64,000 bases of DNA from Poriferisodalis sp965208555 (GCF_965208555.1 NZ_OZ242342.1:3100001-3164000); one strand, 5' to 3'; positions 21,670 to 31,527 are shown, numbered from the stretch's first letter. Numbers and translations are program-made. Notes: generated by a model from the letters alone, not told the origin.

Positions 21670-22644
21670 GTGACGCAGAACCGGCGCCCGCCTCGCAAGG
21701 GCTCACCCCGCAAGGGCCCGCCTCGCCGCCGCTCTGGCCCTCCTCGCCGGAGTGACAAACCGGTTGACGACGTTGCCGAACAGGCAGCCCGACGGACCGA
21801 TTGGGGTGGCGTGGCCCGCAAGGGAGCCTCGGTGCTCCGGCCCATTCCCGGCGCTGATCGAGGCGATGCCTACGCGGCGAAGGCGCCGGAACGACGCAGT
21901 CCTCGACCGGAGCCTCCACCGAAGCCTCAGCGTGCGGAGCGTTCGCGCCCCGATGCGCAGCGCCGCCGGCGGCCGGACGTGCGGCTGGACATTCCCCAGT
22001 TGGATCCGACCGGCCTGCGCGGCATGCCGGCTGAGGAGCAGCAGCGGCTGGCACGGCGCCTGCGCGATGCAGGAGAGGACTTCCTGGCCGAGCGATTCGG
22101 TGACGCGCACGTCATCCTGCGACCGCTCGCATCCCGCTATGCAGCCGTCGCCGAGGTGCAGGAGCTCTTCGGGCTGACGCTGTACCGGCTCGGCCGGTGG
22201 ACTGCGGCATCCCACCGGCTCGAGCAGTACGAAGCGATGACGGGTGCCGTCGACCAGCTGCCGGTGCTGGCGGACTGCTACCGGGCACTGGGACGGCTGA
22301 ACGACGTGCATGACGTGTGGGACCGGTTGAGGCATGCTGATCCCGACGCCCAGACGATCACCGAGGGGCGCATCGTGGCAGCGGGGGCACTGGCCGATGA
22401 GGGTCGCCCACGCGACGCCATACGCCTGCTCGAGGCAGGCCCGCTGCGACCCAAGCGCCCCAAAGAGCATCACCTCCGGCTGTGGTACGCGCTCGCGGAT
22501 CTGTACGACCGTGTCGGTGATCTACAGCGTGCCCGGCGCGGATTCGCCCGGATTGCCGACACCGAACCCGGGTTCGTGGATGTGGCTGACCGGCTGGCCG
22601 CGCTCGGCACTGGAGACACTGGGCAGCAGGGGACACCGAAGTAG
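21670..22644 (+). CDS. tetratricopeptide-repeat protein
   Basis: A 324-residue protein. The first 110 residues are very basic and Pro/Arg-rich (for example RRPPRKGSPRKGPPRRRSG) and probably disordered, perhaps RNA-binding. From about residue 130 it is helical with TPR-like repeats (LFGLTLYRLGRWTAASHRLE, then ADCYRALGRLNDVHDVW and LADLYDRVGDLQRARRGF). No enzyme motif is seen. A TPR gene just after tyrS is conserved in mycobacteria, so this is an old neighbour now separated from tyrS by the rRNA operon. The GTG at 21670 follows TAGCCT by six bases, suggesting a leaderless mRNA, although GAGGA touches the start codon. Confidence 0.8.
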   Translation: MTQNRRPPRKGSPRKGPPRRRSGPPRRSDKPVDDVAEQAARRTDWGGVARKGASVLRPIPGADRGDAYAAKAPERRSPRPEPPPKPQRAERSRPDAQRRRRPDVRLDIPQLDPTGLRGMPAEEQQRLARRLRDAGEDFLAERFGDAHVILRPLASRYAAVAEVQELFGLTLYRLGRWTAASHRLEQYEAMTGAVDQLPVLADCYRALGRLNDVHDVWDRLRHADPDAQTITEGRIVAAGALADEGRPRDAIRLLEAGPLRPKRPKEHHLRLWYALADLYDRVGDLQRARRGFARIADTEPGFVDVADRLAALGTGDTGQQGTPK

Positions 22645-22800
22645 CGGAGAGGCGCCGCGCGGCCCGCCGCAGATGGCTCGAAGAGTCAGTCTTTCGGCGC
22701 AAGCGCGCGGATAGAGTGAACCCGTCATTCGGCACGCGCCGCCCCCAGTACCAGCCCTCAGTACCGGCGCCGCCAGATAACGCGAGGCAAGCGGTACATC

Positions 22801-23859
22801 GTGACTACCGACATCGAGCGCCTGCTGGGCGAGCAGGCCTCCTATTTGCTGGACCACAAGTGCGAAGGCATCGGACGGGACCTGCTCACCCTGCCCGGGC
22901 CGGACTTCGTGACCGATGTCGTCGCCGGCACCGACCGTTCGCCGCAAGTCATGCGGAGCCTCCAGTCGCTATTCGACCATGGTCGGCTCGGTGGCACGGG
23001 CTACGTCTCCGTCCTGCCCGTGGACCAGGGCATCGAGCACACTGGCGCCGCCTCGTTTGCGCCGAACCCGATCTATTTTGATCCGGCCTCCATCGTGGAG
23101 TTGGCGGTCGAGGGCGGCTGCAATGCCGTGGCCACGACGTTCGGCGTGCTCGGCGCGGTGTCCCGCCGCTACGCCCACCGCATCCCGTTCATCGTCAAGA
23201 TCAACCACAACGAACTGCTGACCTACCCAGCCTCCTACGACCAGATCATGTTCGGCTCGGTCCAGCAGGCGCACGAGCTCGGAGCAGCCGGCGTCGGCGC
23301 GACGATCTACTTCGGCTCGGCCGAGAGCGGCCGCCAGATCACCGAAGTGGCCGCCGCGTTCTCCGAGGCGCATCGCCTCGGCATGTTCACCGTGCTGTGG
23401 TGCTACCTGCGCAACTCCGACATCAATGTCGAGGGGGTCGACCATCATGTCGCCGCCGATGCCACCGGGCAGGCCAACCACATCGGCGTGACCATCGAGG
23501 CCGACATCATCAAGCAGAAGCTGCCGGAGAACAACGGAGCCTTCGTCTCGGTGCCGGGCTTCGGCAAGACCCATGCGGCGGTGTACGACCGGCTGACGAC
23601 CGATCACCCGGTGGACCTGTGCCGCTGGCAGGTGGCGAATTGCTACATGGGACGCGTGGGACTCATCAACTCCGGCGGCGCCAGTTCGGGGGCGACCGAT
23701 CTGGCCGAGGCCGTCACCACGGCGGTGGTCAACAAGCGAGCAGGCGGCATCGGGCTGATCTCCGGGCGCAAGGCATTCCAGAGGCCCATGGCCGAAGGCG
23801 TCGAGCTGCTCGGCGCCATCCAGGACGTCTATTTGGACCAGGCGGTGACCATCGCCTGA
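22801..23859 (+). CDS. fbaB: class I fructose-bisphosphate aldolase (DhnA/FbaB type)
   Basis: This enzyme cleaves fructose 1,6-bisphosphate, or forms it in gluconeogenesis, through a lysine Schiff base. The sequence closely follows E. coli FbaB throughout: LPVDQGIEHTGAASFAPNP, RIPFIVKINHNELLTYP and ATIYFGSAESGRQI. The Schiff-base lysine is Lys238 in IEADIIKQK. At 352 residues it matches that family. The GTG at 22801 has GAGG about 14 bases upstream. A TAGAGT -10-like box lies at 22712-22717, within the otherwise empty 156-base gap after the TPR gene. A hairpin follows the stop, so it is probably monocistronic. Confidence 0.93.
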   Translation: MTTDIERLLGEQASYLLDHKCEGIGRDLLTLPGPDFVTDVVAGTDRSPQVMRSLQSLFDHGRLGGTGYVSVLPVDQGIEHTGAASFAPNPIYFDPASIVELAVEGGCNAVATTFGVLGAVSRRYAHRIPFIVKINHNELLTYPASYDQIMFGSVQQAHELGAAGVGATIYFGSAESGRQITEVAAAFSEAHRLGMFTVLWCYLRNSDINVEGVDHHVAADATGQANHIGVTIEADIIKQKLPENNGAFVSVPGFGKTHAAVYDRLTTDHPVDLCRWQVANCYMGRVGLINSGGASSGATDLAEAVTTAVVNKRAGGIGLISGRKAFQRPMAEGVELLGAIQDVYLDQAVTIA

Positions 23860-23873
23860 GGCGTGATCCCACC

Positions 23874-23893
23874 CGGCTGCGGCCACGCAGCCG
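23874..23893 (+). terminator. hairpin after fbaB
   Basis: CGGCTGCG and CGCAGCCG form a perfect 8-bp stem with loop GCCA, 14 bases after the fbaB stop. There is no T tract, so intrinsic termination is plausible but not certain. Confidence 0.5.
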
Positions 23894-23982
23894 CGGCTAG
23901 CGTGGTCGCCTGGAGCGGCCGCACTCCGCGGCTCCGAGACCGCGAGCCGTTTCTCTCAGAAGCCCTTCGACCAGGAGACACA

Positions 23983-25878
23983 GTGACCGACACCGCATCG
24001 CGCGAACTGCCGCTGCAGGAGATCGATGAGGTCATCATTCGCTTCGCCGGCGACTCCGGCGATGGCATGCAGCTCACCGGTGACCAATTCACGAGCATCT
24101 CCGCAGCGCTCGGAAACGATCTGTCCACGCTGCCAGAGTTCCCCGCCGAGATCCGCGCCCCGCAAGGCACGCTCGCCGGTGTCTCGGCGTTCCAGGTGCG
24201 CATCTCCGACTTCGACATCACTACGCCGGGCGATGCCCCCACGGTGCTGGTGGCGATGAATCCGGCGGCGCTCAAGGCGCAGCTGCACAACCTGGCGCAG
24301 GGCGGCGCGCTCATCTTGAACACCGATGCCTTCAACGACCGCAACCTGGAGAAGGCCGGCTATTCGAGCAACCCGCTCGACGACGGCACGCTGGACGACT
24401 ACCGCTCCTACCCGGTGCCGATGAGCCAGATCACCCGGGACGCCGTGGCCGAGCACGGTGTCAAACCCCGCGACGCGGAGCGCTCCAAGAACTTCTTCGC
24501 GCTCGGCCTGATCTCATGGATGTACACCCGCCCGGTCGAGCCGACGCTCGAGTTCATCAACACCAAGTTCCGGGGCCGCGAGCAGGTCATCAATGCCAAT
24601 ACCGCAGCATTCAAGGCTGGCTACAACTTCGGCGAGACGGCGGAGATCTTCGAGGCCCACTACGAGGTGAAGCCCGCCCCGCTGGCACCCGGCGAGTACA
24701 CCAACGTGAACGGGAACACCGCGCTGGCCTGGGGCTGCGTCGTGGCGGGCCAGCTGGCCCGCCTGCCGGTGTTCCTCGGCTCGTACCCCATCACGCCGGC
24801 CTCGGACATCCTGCACGAGATGTCGCTGAAGAAGAACTTCGGCGTGCGGACGTTCCAGGCCGAAGACGAGATCGCCGCGGCAGCGTCGGCGGTTGGGGCG
24901 GCTTTCGGCGGGGCGCTGGCGTTCACCTCCACATCGGGGCCCGGCTTGGCACTGAAGGGCGAGACGCTCAGCCTTGCGGTCAGCCTCGAGCTCCCGATGG
25001 TGGTGCTCGACATCCAGCGCGGCGGCCCGTCGACGGGCCTGCCCACCAAACCCGAGCAGGCCGATCTGATGATGGCCATGTACGGGCGGCATTCCGAGTC
25101 GCCGCTGCCGGTCGTGGCCCCGCGCAGTCCTGCCGACTGCTTCGACATCGCGATCGAGGCGTCTCGCATCGCGCTGAAGTACCGCACGCCCGTCATCGTG
25201 CTGTCGGACGGCTACCTGGCGAACAGCTCCGAGCCGTGGCTGCTGCCCGACGTCGACCAATTGCCCGACATCGGCGTCGACTTTGCGACCGAGTTCAACG
25301 GCACCAACGAAGACGGCGACGGCATCTTCCTGCCGTACCTGCGGGATCCCGACACGCTGGCTCGCCCGTGGGCCATCCCCGGCACGCCCGGACTGATGCA
25401 CCGTGTGGGCGGCATCGAGAAAGAGGACCGCACCGGCAACATTTCCTACGACCCAGAGAATCACCAGCTGATGGTCGATCTGCGGCAAGCCAAGATCGAC
25501 GGCGTCGACGTGCCCGATGTCGAGGTGGCGGGCGATGTCGATGCCGATCTCGTGGTGCTGGGCTGGGGCTCCACGTGGGGCGCCATCGACGCGGCTGCGG
25601 GCCGGCTGCGCGACGAGGGACAGCGGGTGGCGCATGTTCACCTGCGACATCTCCATCCGCTGCCCGGCAATCTGGGCGACGTGCTGCGGCGCTACCGGGC
25701 CGTGGTGTGCCCCGAGATGAACAAGGGCCAGCTGTGTGATCTGGTGCGGGCGAAATACCTGATCGACGTCGAGCACGTGGGCAAGATCGACGGCGTGCCG
25801 TTCACCACCGGCGAAGTGACCTCCGCAATCCGCAAGCGCTTGGAAGAGCTGGCGGGAATCACAGCAACGAGCCCATGA
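23983..25878 (+). CDS. korA: 2-oxoacid:ferredoxin oxidoreductase, alpha subunit (gamma-alpha fusion)
   Basis: This is the larger subunit of the oxidoreductase that decarboxylates a 2-oxoacid (probably 2-oxoglutarate, as for mycobacterial KorAB) to the acyl-CoA and passes electrons to ferredoxin. The N-terminal 190 residues are the gamma domain (FAGDSGDGMQLTGDQF). The pyrimidine-binding TPP domain (GSYPITPASDILHEM, then QAEDEIAAAASAVGAAFGGA) and the C-terminal domain II follow. The GTG at 23983 has a good AGGAG five bases upstream and gives 631 residues. The longer frame from 23863 is rejected on that basis. korB follows after 40 bases. The substrate is inferred by homology. Confidence 0.92.
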   Translation: MTDTASRELPLQEIDEVIIRFAGDSGDGMQLTGDQFTSISAALGNDLSTLPEFPAEIRAPQGTLAGVSAFQVRISDFDITTPGDAPTVLVAMNPAALKAQLHNLAQGGALILNTDAFNDRNLEKAGYSSNPLDDGTLDDYRSYPVPMSQITRDAVAEHGVKPRDAERSKNFFALGLISWMYTRPVEPTLEFINTKFRGREQVINANTAAFKAGYNFGETAEIFEAHYEVKPAPLAPGEYTNVNGNTALAWGCVVAGQLARLPVFLGSYPITPASDILHEMSLKKNFGVRTFQAEDEIAAAASAVGAAFGGALAFTSTSGPGLALKGETLSLAVSLELPMVVLDIQRGGPSTGLPTKPEQADLMMAMYGRHSESPLPVVAPRSPADCFDIAIEASRIALKYRTPVIVLSDGYLANSSEPWLLPDVDQLPDIGVDFATEFNGTNEDGDGIFLPYLRDPDTLARPWAIPGTPGLMHRVGGIEKEDRTGNISYDPENHQLMVDLRQAKIDGVDVPDVEVAGDVDADLVVLGWGSTWGAIDAAAGRLRDEGQRVAHVHLRHLHPLPGNLGDVLRRYRAVVCPEMNKGQLCDLVRAKYLIDVEHVGKIDGVPFTTGEVTSAIRKRLEELAGITATSP

Positions 25879-25918
25879 CCGACGAGTCCAGCGAGCACCA
25901 ACAGAGGCAGCCAACACG

Positions 25919-26938
25919 ATGACCGACACCTCGATCACGCCGACGACACAGCCAGGAGACTGGGCCTCCGACCAGGAGGTCCGCTGGTGCCCGGGCTGCG
26001 GCGACTACTCCATCCTCACCGCGATGCGGATGCTGATGCCGAGCCTGGGCACCGAGCCTCACAACACGGTGTTCGTGTCGGGCATCGGCTGTGCTGCCCG
26101 GTTCCCGTACTACATGAACTCCTACGGCGTGCACGGCATCCACGGCCGGGCGCCCGCAATCGCCACCGGCTTGGCGATGGCCCGGCCCGATCTCGACGTC
26201 TGGGTGATCGGCGGCGACGGCGACATGCTGTCGATCGGCGGCAATCACCTGATCCACGCTCTGCGGCGCAACGTCAAGATCAAGGTGCTGCTGTTCAACA
26301 ACCAGATCTACGGCTTGACCAAGGGCCAGTTCAGCCCCACGAGCGAGATCGGCAAAGTCACCAAGAGCTCGCCGATGGGCTCGCTCGACGCACCGTTCAA
26401 CCCGCTCGCTGTGGCGCTCGGCGCCGAGGCCTCATTCGTGGCGCGCACGCACGACATGGATCGCCAGCACATGATGGACACGTTCCGCCGGGCGCATGAG
26501 CACGATGGCGCCGCGTTCGTGGAGGTGTTCCAGAACTGCAACGTCTTCAATGACGGCGCGTTCGAAGGGGTCACCAAGAAGCAGAACCGCGATGCCAACC
26601 TCATCCCGCTGACGCACGGCGAGCCCATCCGCTTCGGGGCGGACGGCGAGTTCGGCGTCATCGACGAATCGGGCTGCGCCCGGGTTGTGCACACGGCCGA
26701 CGTGGACACTGACGAACTGCTCACCCACGACGAGACGAAGCACGATCCCTCGACGGCGTTCATGCTGGCGCGTCTCGCGCGCGGACCGTTCGAGCCGACG
26801 CCGATCGGCGTGTTCCGCGCGGTGCGGCGCAGCGAGTACGCCATGGCTTCTACCCGGCAGCTGGCCGCAGCCCAGGAAAAGCAAGGTGCCGCTGACATTG
26901 CGCAACTGTTGCGTTCACGCGGCACTTGGCACGTCTGA
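25919..26938 (+). CDS. korB: 2-oxoacid:ferredoxin oxidoreductase, beta subunit
   Basis: The TPP- and Fe-S-binding partner of KorA. Cysteines for one 4Fe-4S cluster are seen in WCPGCGDY, GIGCAARFPYY and FQNCNVFND. The TPP diphosphate/Mg motif is GGDGDMLSIGG followed by LLFNNQIYGLTKGQFSPTS. The length of 339 residues is typical. The ATG at 25919 is preceded by AGAGGCAG. It is probably co-transcribed with korA. A small hairpin follows the stop. Confidence 0.93.
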   Translation: MTDTSITPTTQPGDWASDQEVRWCPGCGDYSILTAMRMLMPSLGTEPHNTVFVSGIGCAARFPYYMNSYGVHGIHGRAPAIATGLAMARPDLDVWVIGGDGDMLSIGGNHLIHALRRNVKIKVLLFNNQIYGLTKGQFSPTSEIGKVTKSSPMGSLDAPFNPLAVALGAEASFVARTHDMDRQHMMDTFRRAHEHDGAAFVEVFQNCNVFNDGAFEGVTKKQNRDANLIPLTHGEPIRFGADGEFGVIDESGCARVVHTADVDTDELLTHDETKHDPSTAFMLARLARGPFEPTPIGVFRAVRRSEYAMASTRQLAAAQEKQGAADIAQLLRSRGTWHV

Positions 26939-26952
26939 ACCACCTTCTTCCT

Positions 26953-26970
26953 CCGCAGAAACCACTGCGG
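26953..26970 (+). terminator. weak hairpin after korB
   Basis: CCGCAG and CTGCGG form a 6-bp stem with a 6-base loop, 14 bases after the korB stop and before the tlyA promoter. There is no T tract. Confidence 0.35.
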
Positions 26971-27002
26971 TACGCCGTGGGCGCGCTGGTACTTTCGGCT
27001 GC

Positions 27003-27869
27003 ATGAATGCCGTGCGACGACGCCTCGACAACGAGCTCGTCCGCCGCCGCATGGCTTCCTCACGGACGGCGGCGCAGGCGCTCATCTCCGACGGTCGGGT
27101 TCTCGTAGGCGGTTCCGTCGCGCACAAGCCGTCCCGGATGGTCTCGCCCGCCGAGCCGGTCCGGCTCAGCGGTGATCCAGCGCGATTTGTCTCCCGCGGC
27201 GGGGACAAGCTGGATGCGGCCCTGGACGAATTCGGTATCGATGTAAGGGGACGGCGCGCCCTCGACGCCGGTGCCTCCACCGGCGGCTTCACCGATTGCC
27301 TGCTGCAGCGGGGCGCAGCGGAAGTCGTAGCGATCGATGTCGGCTGGGGACAGCTCGATGCCCGCCTGCGCGCAGATGCCCGGGTCACGGTGCGGGAGCG
27401 GTGCAACATCCGTCATGTCGGTCCGGCGGACATCGGCGGCGACGCCAGCATCACGACCGCTGATCTGTCGTTCATCTCGCTGCGGGCGGTGATGGCCAAT
27501 CTCGCGGCGTGCACGGCACGCGCAGGAGACGCAGTGCTGCTCGTCAAGCCGCAGTTCGAAGCCGGCCGGCGCGAGGCCTCGCGAGGCAAGGGGGTGGTAC
27601 GCGATCCGGACGTATGGCGGCACGTGCTCGACGACGTGGCGTCGAGCGCGTCGGCCAATGGCCTCGTTCCTGCCGGCGTTGCCGTGTCGTCGTTGCGAGG
27701 CGCCGCAGGCAATGTCGAGTTCTTCCTGCACTGCCGGCGGCCTGCGGACGGCGGCCACCCGTCAGCCGGCGATTCCGCCGGCGCCGGGCGCTTCGATCTC
27801 GCCGCCGCTGCCGGCGCGGCGGCACGGCATGCCGAAGTGACTCATGGAACAGCGGAGAGGGTGCCATGA
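27003..27869 (+). CDS. tlyA: rRNA 2'-O-methyltransferase / haemolysin-like TlyA
   Basis: TlyA methylates ribose 2'-OH groups of cytidines in 16S and 23S rRNA; in mycobacteria this confers capreomycin sensitivity. An S4 domain is at the N-terminus (RRRLDNELVRRRMASSRTAA) and an FtsJ-like SAM domain follows (DAGASTGGFTDCLL, then LLVKPQFEAGR). It has 288 residues, longer than the mycobacterial protein because of an Ala/Gly-rich tail. The ATG at 27003 lies seven bases after TACTTT, so the transcript is probably leaderless; the longer frame from 26685 overlaps korB and is rejected. The stop overlaps nadK, the conserved tlyA-nadK-recN order. Confidence 0.93.
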   Translation: MNAVRRRLDNELVRRRMASSRTAAQALISDGRVLVGGSVAHKPSRMVSPAEPVRLSGDPARFVSRGGDKLDAALDEFGIDVRGRRALDAGASTGGFTDCLLQRGAAEVVAIDVGWGQLDARLRADARVTVRERCNIRHVGPADIGGDASITTADLSFISLRAVMANLAACTARAGDAVLLVKPQFEAGRREASRGKGVVRDPDVWRHVLDDVASSASANGLVPAGVAVSSLRGAAGNVEFFLHCRRPADGGHPSAGDSAGAGRFDLAAAAGAAARHAEVTHGTAERVP

Positions 27870-28738
27870 GTGCGGTGCTCATCGTCGCTCACGCCGAGCG
27901 CGCCGAGGCGCTGTCGGCGGCCAAGGGCTTGGTGGACTGGCTCGAGAACGAGGGCCATTCCGTGCAGATGGGACGCACTGAGGCGGTTGCCATCGATCGC
28001 AGCGACCTGATAGCGGCCGAGCCGATCCCCACAGCCCCCGACCTCGCCGTGAGCGTCGGCGGCGACGGCACGATGCTGCGCTCGGTTGACTTGGTCGCGG
28101 CAGCAGGAGTGCCGGTGCTCGGAGTCAACGTCGGCCACCTCGGCTACCTGACAGAGTTCGAGCCCGCGCAGCTTGTCGAGGTTGTCGGCGCAGCCCTCGA
28201 TGGATCGCTGGGCACCTCCGAGCGGATGATGGTCAGCGCAACAGTGCGCCGGGCGCCGGGCGCCGATCCCGATGACGCCGACGAGGAAGCGGCATGGACG
28301 GGATTGAACGAGGTCGTGCTCGAGAAACGCGACCCGGGTCACACCGTGCGGTTGGAAGTGTGGCTCGATGGCGATGTCTTCGCGACGTATGCGGCGGACG
28401 GCCTCATCGTGTCCACCCCGACGGGATCCACTGCGTACAGCCTGTCGGCGGGCGGCGCCGTAGTTGCTCCGACGCACTCCTCGCTGCAAGTCACACCGGT
28501 CGCGCCGCACATGCTGTTCGATCGCTCCCTGCTGCTGTCGGCGGACACCGAGATCGGCATCCGGGTGATCAGCGAACGGCCGGCGCTTGCCGCCGTGGAC
28601 GGGCGCTCGGCCACGATGCTGGCGACGGGCGATGAACTCGTCGTGACGCGTGCCCCCTATGACGCGCGATTTGTCACTGCCGGCGGCGACAGCTTCCATC
28701 GCGTGCTGAAGCACAAGTTCGGCCTCAAGGACCGCTGA
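27866..28738 (+). CDS. nadK: NAD kinase
   Basis: NadK phosphorylates NAD to NADP, using ATP or polyphosphate. The signature GGDGTM is at residues 65-70, and NEVVLEKRD and STPTGSTAYSLSAGG form the rest of the active site. The 290 residues include a small insertion near residue 130 (ADPDDADEEA). The ATG overlaps the tlyA stop as ATGA, with GAGAGGG upstream. Its TGA shares a base with the recN ATG, so tlyA, nadK and recN are translated from one message. Confidence 0.96.
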   Translation: MSAVLIVAHAERAEALSAAKGLVDWLENEGHSVQMGRTEAVAIDRSDLIAAEPIPTAPDLAVSVGGDGTMLRSVDLVAAAGVPVLGVNVGHLGYLTEFEPAQLVEVVGAALDGSLGTSERMMVSATVRRAPGADPDDADEEAAWTGLNEVVLEKRDPGHTVRLEVWLDGDVFATYAADGLIVSTPTGSTAYSLSAGGAVVAPTHSSLQVTPVAPHMLFDRSLLLSADTEIGIRVISERPALAAVDGRSATMLATGDELVVTRAPYDARFVTAGGDSFHRVLKHKFGLKDR

Positions 28739-30333
28739 TGCTCGTCGAGCTGGCGGTGCACGATCTTGGCGTCATCTCCCATGCCAACTTGGTGCTCGGC
28801 GAAGGCATGACGGCGCTGACCGGCGAGACGGGCGCCGGGAAGACCCTTGTGGTGCAGGCATTGCAGCTGCTGATGGGCGGGCGAGCCGATCCGGCGATGG
28901 TGCGCACCGGCGCAGTGGAGGCGGTGGTCGAGGGCAGGTTCGTGCACCCCGACGGCAGCGAGCGGGTGCTGCGCCGCGTGGTCCCTGCGACCGGCCGCAG
29001 CCGTGCCTATGTGGACGGTGGCATGGCCTCGGCAACCGAACTCGCCGAGCTCGGAACCGGGCTGGTTGACCTGCATGGGCAGCACCAGCACCAATCGCTG
29101 CTGAGCTCTCGCACCCAGCGTGAGGCGCTGGATCGCTGGGGCGGTATCGATGTGCGCCCCTTGGCGGCGGCGCGCACCGAATTGCGGGCGCTGACCGAGA
29201 ACCTGGCTGCGCTGGGCGGCGACGCGCGCGCCAGGGCGCAGGAGATCGATCTCTTGAGATACCAGGTTGACGAGATCGCTGTGGCACAACTCGACGACCC
29301 AAACGAGTTGGAGTGGATCGCCGAGCGAGAGGACTTGCTGGCCGACGCAGCGACGATCCTCGAGGATGGTCAAGCGGCCCGCCAAGCACTCGCTGGCGAC
29401 GACGGGACGATCGACAAGCTGGGCGCCGCGGTGGCCCTGCTGGCCTCCCGGAAGGCGTTTGCCCCGGTCAGCGACCGCTTGGAGGCCGTCGCTGCCGAAT
29501 TGGACGACATCGTCGCGCAGCTGAGAGACGTGCTCGAGACGATCGATGACGACCCGCAGGCGCTGGCCGAAGCCCGTGCCCGGCACCAACTCCTGCGCGG
29601 GCTCACCCGCAAGTACGGCGACACGCTCGCAGATGTCAGGGCATTCGGTGCCCGAGCGGCCGAGCGTCTCTCGCAGCTGGAACGCCACACCGAGCTTGCA
29701 GCAGAGCTTGAGGCTGGCATCGAAGCCGCACAAAGCCACGTCCACGCTGAAGCTGATGTGGTGGCTGAAGCTCGTCGCGCAGCCGCACCTGGCCTCGCCG
29801 CTGCGGTGAGCGAGCACTTGGCGTCGTTGGCGCTGGAGGGCGGCACGCTGGAGGTCAGCGTGGCCGGCGATGCACCGAGCGACAGCATCGAACTGCGTTT
29901 CAGCGCGAATCGCGGCTCCCCGCCAGCACCATTGTCGAAGGTGGCCTCGGGAGGCGAGCTGGCACGCGTCATGCTGGCGCTGCGGCTCGTGCTGACTGCC
30001 GGACCTCCGACCTTGGTATTCGATGAAGTCGACGCCGGCATCGGTGGCGAGACAGCTGTGGCAGTCGGTCGGTCGCTGGCTTCGCTGGCGGAGCACCACC
30101 AGGTACTGGTGGTGACGCATCTCCCGCAGGTCGCAGCATTCGCACACGACCAGGTGGCCGTTCGAAAAACCGACGACGGCGACGCGGTGGCATCCGACCT
30201 TGTCGCTGTGACGGGAGAGGATCGCATCAGTGAGCTGGCACGGATGCTCGCGGGTCAGCCTGCGTGGGCGAGCGGCCGCCAGCACGCATCCGAGCTGCTG
30301 GAGGCGGCGGCGCGAGGCGGCACCTCGGTGTGA
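28738..30333 (+). CDS. recN: DNA repair protein RecN
   Basis: RecN is an SMC-like ATPase in double-strand break repair. Walker A is GETGAGKT at 29-36. A shorter coiled-coil arm spans roughly residues 150-350. The ABC signature SGGELARVML and Walker B LVFDEVDAGIGGETA are near the C-terminus. At 531 residues it is slightly shorter than most RecN proteins, consistent with a shorter coiled coil. The ATG at 28738 overlaps the nadK stop. The last codons overlap the steA start. Confidence 0.95.
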   Translation: MLVELAVHDLGVISHANLVLGEGMTALTGETGAGKTLVVQALQLLMGGRADPAMVRTGAVEAVVEGRFVHPDGSERVLRRVVPATGRSRAYVDGGMASATELAELGTGLVDLHGQHQHQSLLSSRTQREALDRWGGIDVRPLAAARTELRALTENLAALGGDARARAQEIDLLRYQVDEIAVAQLDDPNELEWIAEREDLLADAATILEDGQAARQALAGDDGTIDKLGAAVALLASRKAFAPVSDRLEAVAAELDDIVAQLRDVLETIDDDPQALAEARARHQLLRGLTRKYGDTLADVRAFGARAAERLSQLERHTELAAELEAGIEAAQSHVHAEADVVAEARRAAAPGLAAAVSEHLASLALEGGTLEVSVAGDAPSDSIELRFSANRGSPPAPLSKVASGGELARVMLALRLVLTAGPPTLVFDEVDAGIGGETAVAVGRSLASLAEHHQVLVVTHLPQVAAFAHDQVAVRKTDDGDAVASDLVAVTGEDRISELARMLAGQPAWASGRQHASELLEAAARGGTSV

Positions 30334-31514
30334 GCACTTCCCGCTCGCTTTCGTTGTGGGGGCGTCACCGCTCCCGCCGCGACCGTGGCAACAGCCAAGT
30401 GGAGTATGCGGGACGGTGCCGTGTGGATCGCCGCACCAAGAACCTGCTGAGCCGCCTCGAGCGGGGTGACATCGCGGTCATCCACCATGCCGATCTTGAC
30501 CGGGTCGCCGCGGACGGGCTGCTGGCAGCGGGCGCGATCGCCGTCATCAACGCGGAATCGACGATGACCGGCCGGTACCCGGCGCTGGGCGGCCTCACGC
30601 TCGCGCAAGCAGGGGTGCCAGTACTGGAGGACATCGGCGAGGGGGTGTTTGCGTCGCTTCACGACGGCGAGGAGATAGCCATCACCGGCGATGAGCTGCT
30701 GCGCGGCGACCAAGTGATCGGGACCGGATATCGCCGCGATGCCGAGTACTTCGAACGCGTGCTGGAATCGGCGCGGGTAGCGGTGCGCAGCGAACTCGGG
30801 AGCTTTGCCCGCAACACGCTCGAGTATCTGGAGAAGGAACCGCAGGTCCTGACCGACGAGCTGGAGATCCCGCCGCTGCGGCACGAGCTGCGTCGTCGCC
30901 ATGTGCTGGTGGCAGTACGCGGCATCGACTACCGCGAGGATCTGCGCGCGCTTCGCCGTTCGGGCTACATGTCCGACATGCGGCCGGTCATCATCGGGGT
31001 GGACGGCGGCGCCGATGCGCTGCTCGACACCGGGCTGGTGCCGCACATCATCATCGGCGATTTCGACTCGGTGTCCCCACGGGCACTCGGGTGCGGGGCG
31101 CAGCTCATCGTGCATGCTTATCCCGAGGGCGGCGCGCCGGGTTCGGCGCGCCTCGACGCCGCCGGCCTGAGCTATGACGTCATCGCTGCGCCCGGCACCA
31201 GCGAGGATCTCGCCTTGCGGCTGGCCTACGAGCAGCGAGCCGAGCAGATCGTCGAAGTCGGATCGCACACGTCGATGGTCGACTTCTTCGACAAGGGCCG
31301 TCGAGGCATGGCCTCCACCTTCCTGACCCGGATGCAGGTGTCTCCGGTACTCGTGGATGCGAAGGGAGTGAGCCGCCTGTACCGCACCCAGGTGCGCAAG
31401 CGCGACATGGCCATGCTGATCGTCTCGGCGCTCGTCACCATCGGCGTCATTGCTGCAGTGACCGAGCCGGGCAGGCTGCTGCTTCGCACGCTGTGGATCA
31501 ACATGGGCCTGTAG
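30330..31514 (+). CDS. steA: SteA-like cytokinetic protein (TPK-like domain)
   Basis: This 394-residue protein matches the conserved actinobacterial gene that follows recN; the Corynebacterium homologue SteA takes part in septation together with SteB. It contains a thiamin-pyrophosphokinase-like domain (GVDGGADALLDTGLVPHIII, then GDFDSVSPRAL) and ends in a single membrane helix (AMLIVSALVTIGVIAAV). The first 40 residues are basic. I start it at the GTG at 30330, which overlaps the recN stop as GTGTGA; the ATG-led frame from 30264 lies inside recN. The next gene is the SteB/MctB partner, 13 bases on. Confidence 0.85.
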   Translation: MSTSRSLSLWGRHRSRRDRGNSQVEYAGRCRVDRRTKNLLSRLERGDIAVIHHADLDRVAADGLLAAGAIAVINAESTMTGRYPALGGLTLAQAGVPVLEDIGEGVFASLHDGEEIAITGDELLRGDQVIGTGYRRDAEYFERVLESARVAVRSELGSFARNTLEYLEKEPQVLTDELEIPPLRHELRRRHVLVAVRGIDYREDLRALRRSGYMSDMRPVIIGVDGGADALLDTGLVPHIIIGDFDSVSPRALGCGAQLIVHAYPEGGAPGSARLDAAGLSYDVIAAPGTSEDLALRLAYEQRAEQIVEVGSHTSMVDFFDKGRRGMASTFLTRMQVSPVLVDAKGVSRLYRTQVRKRDMAMLIVSALVTIGVIAAVTEPGRLLLRTLWINMGL

Positions 31515-31527
31515 ATCGGTCAGGCGA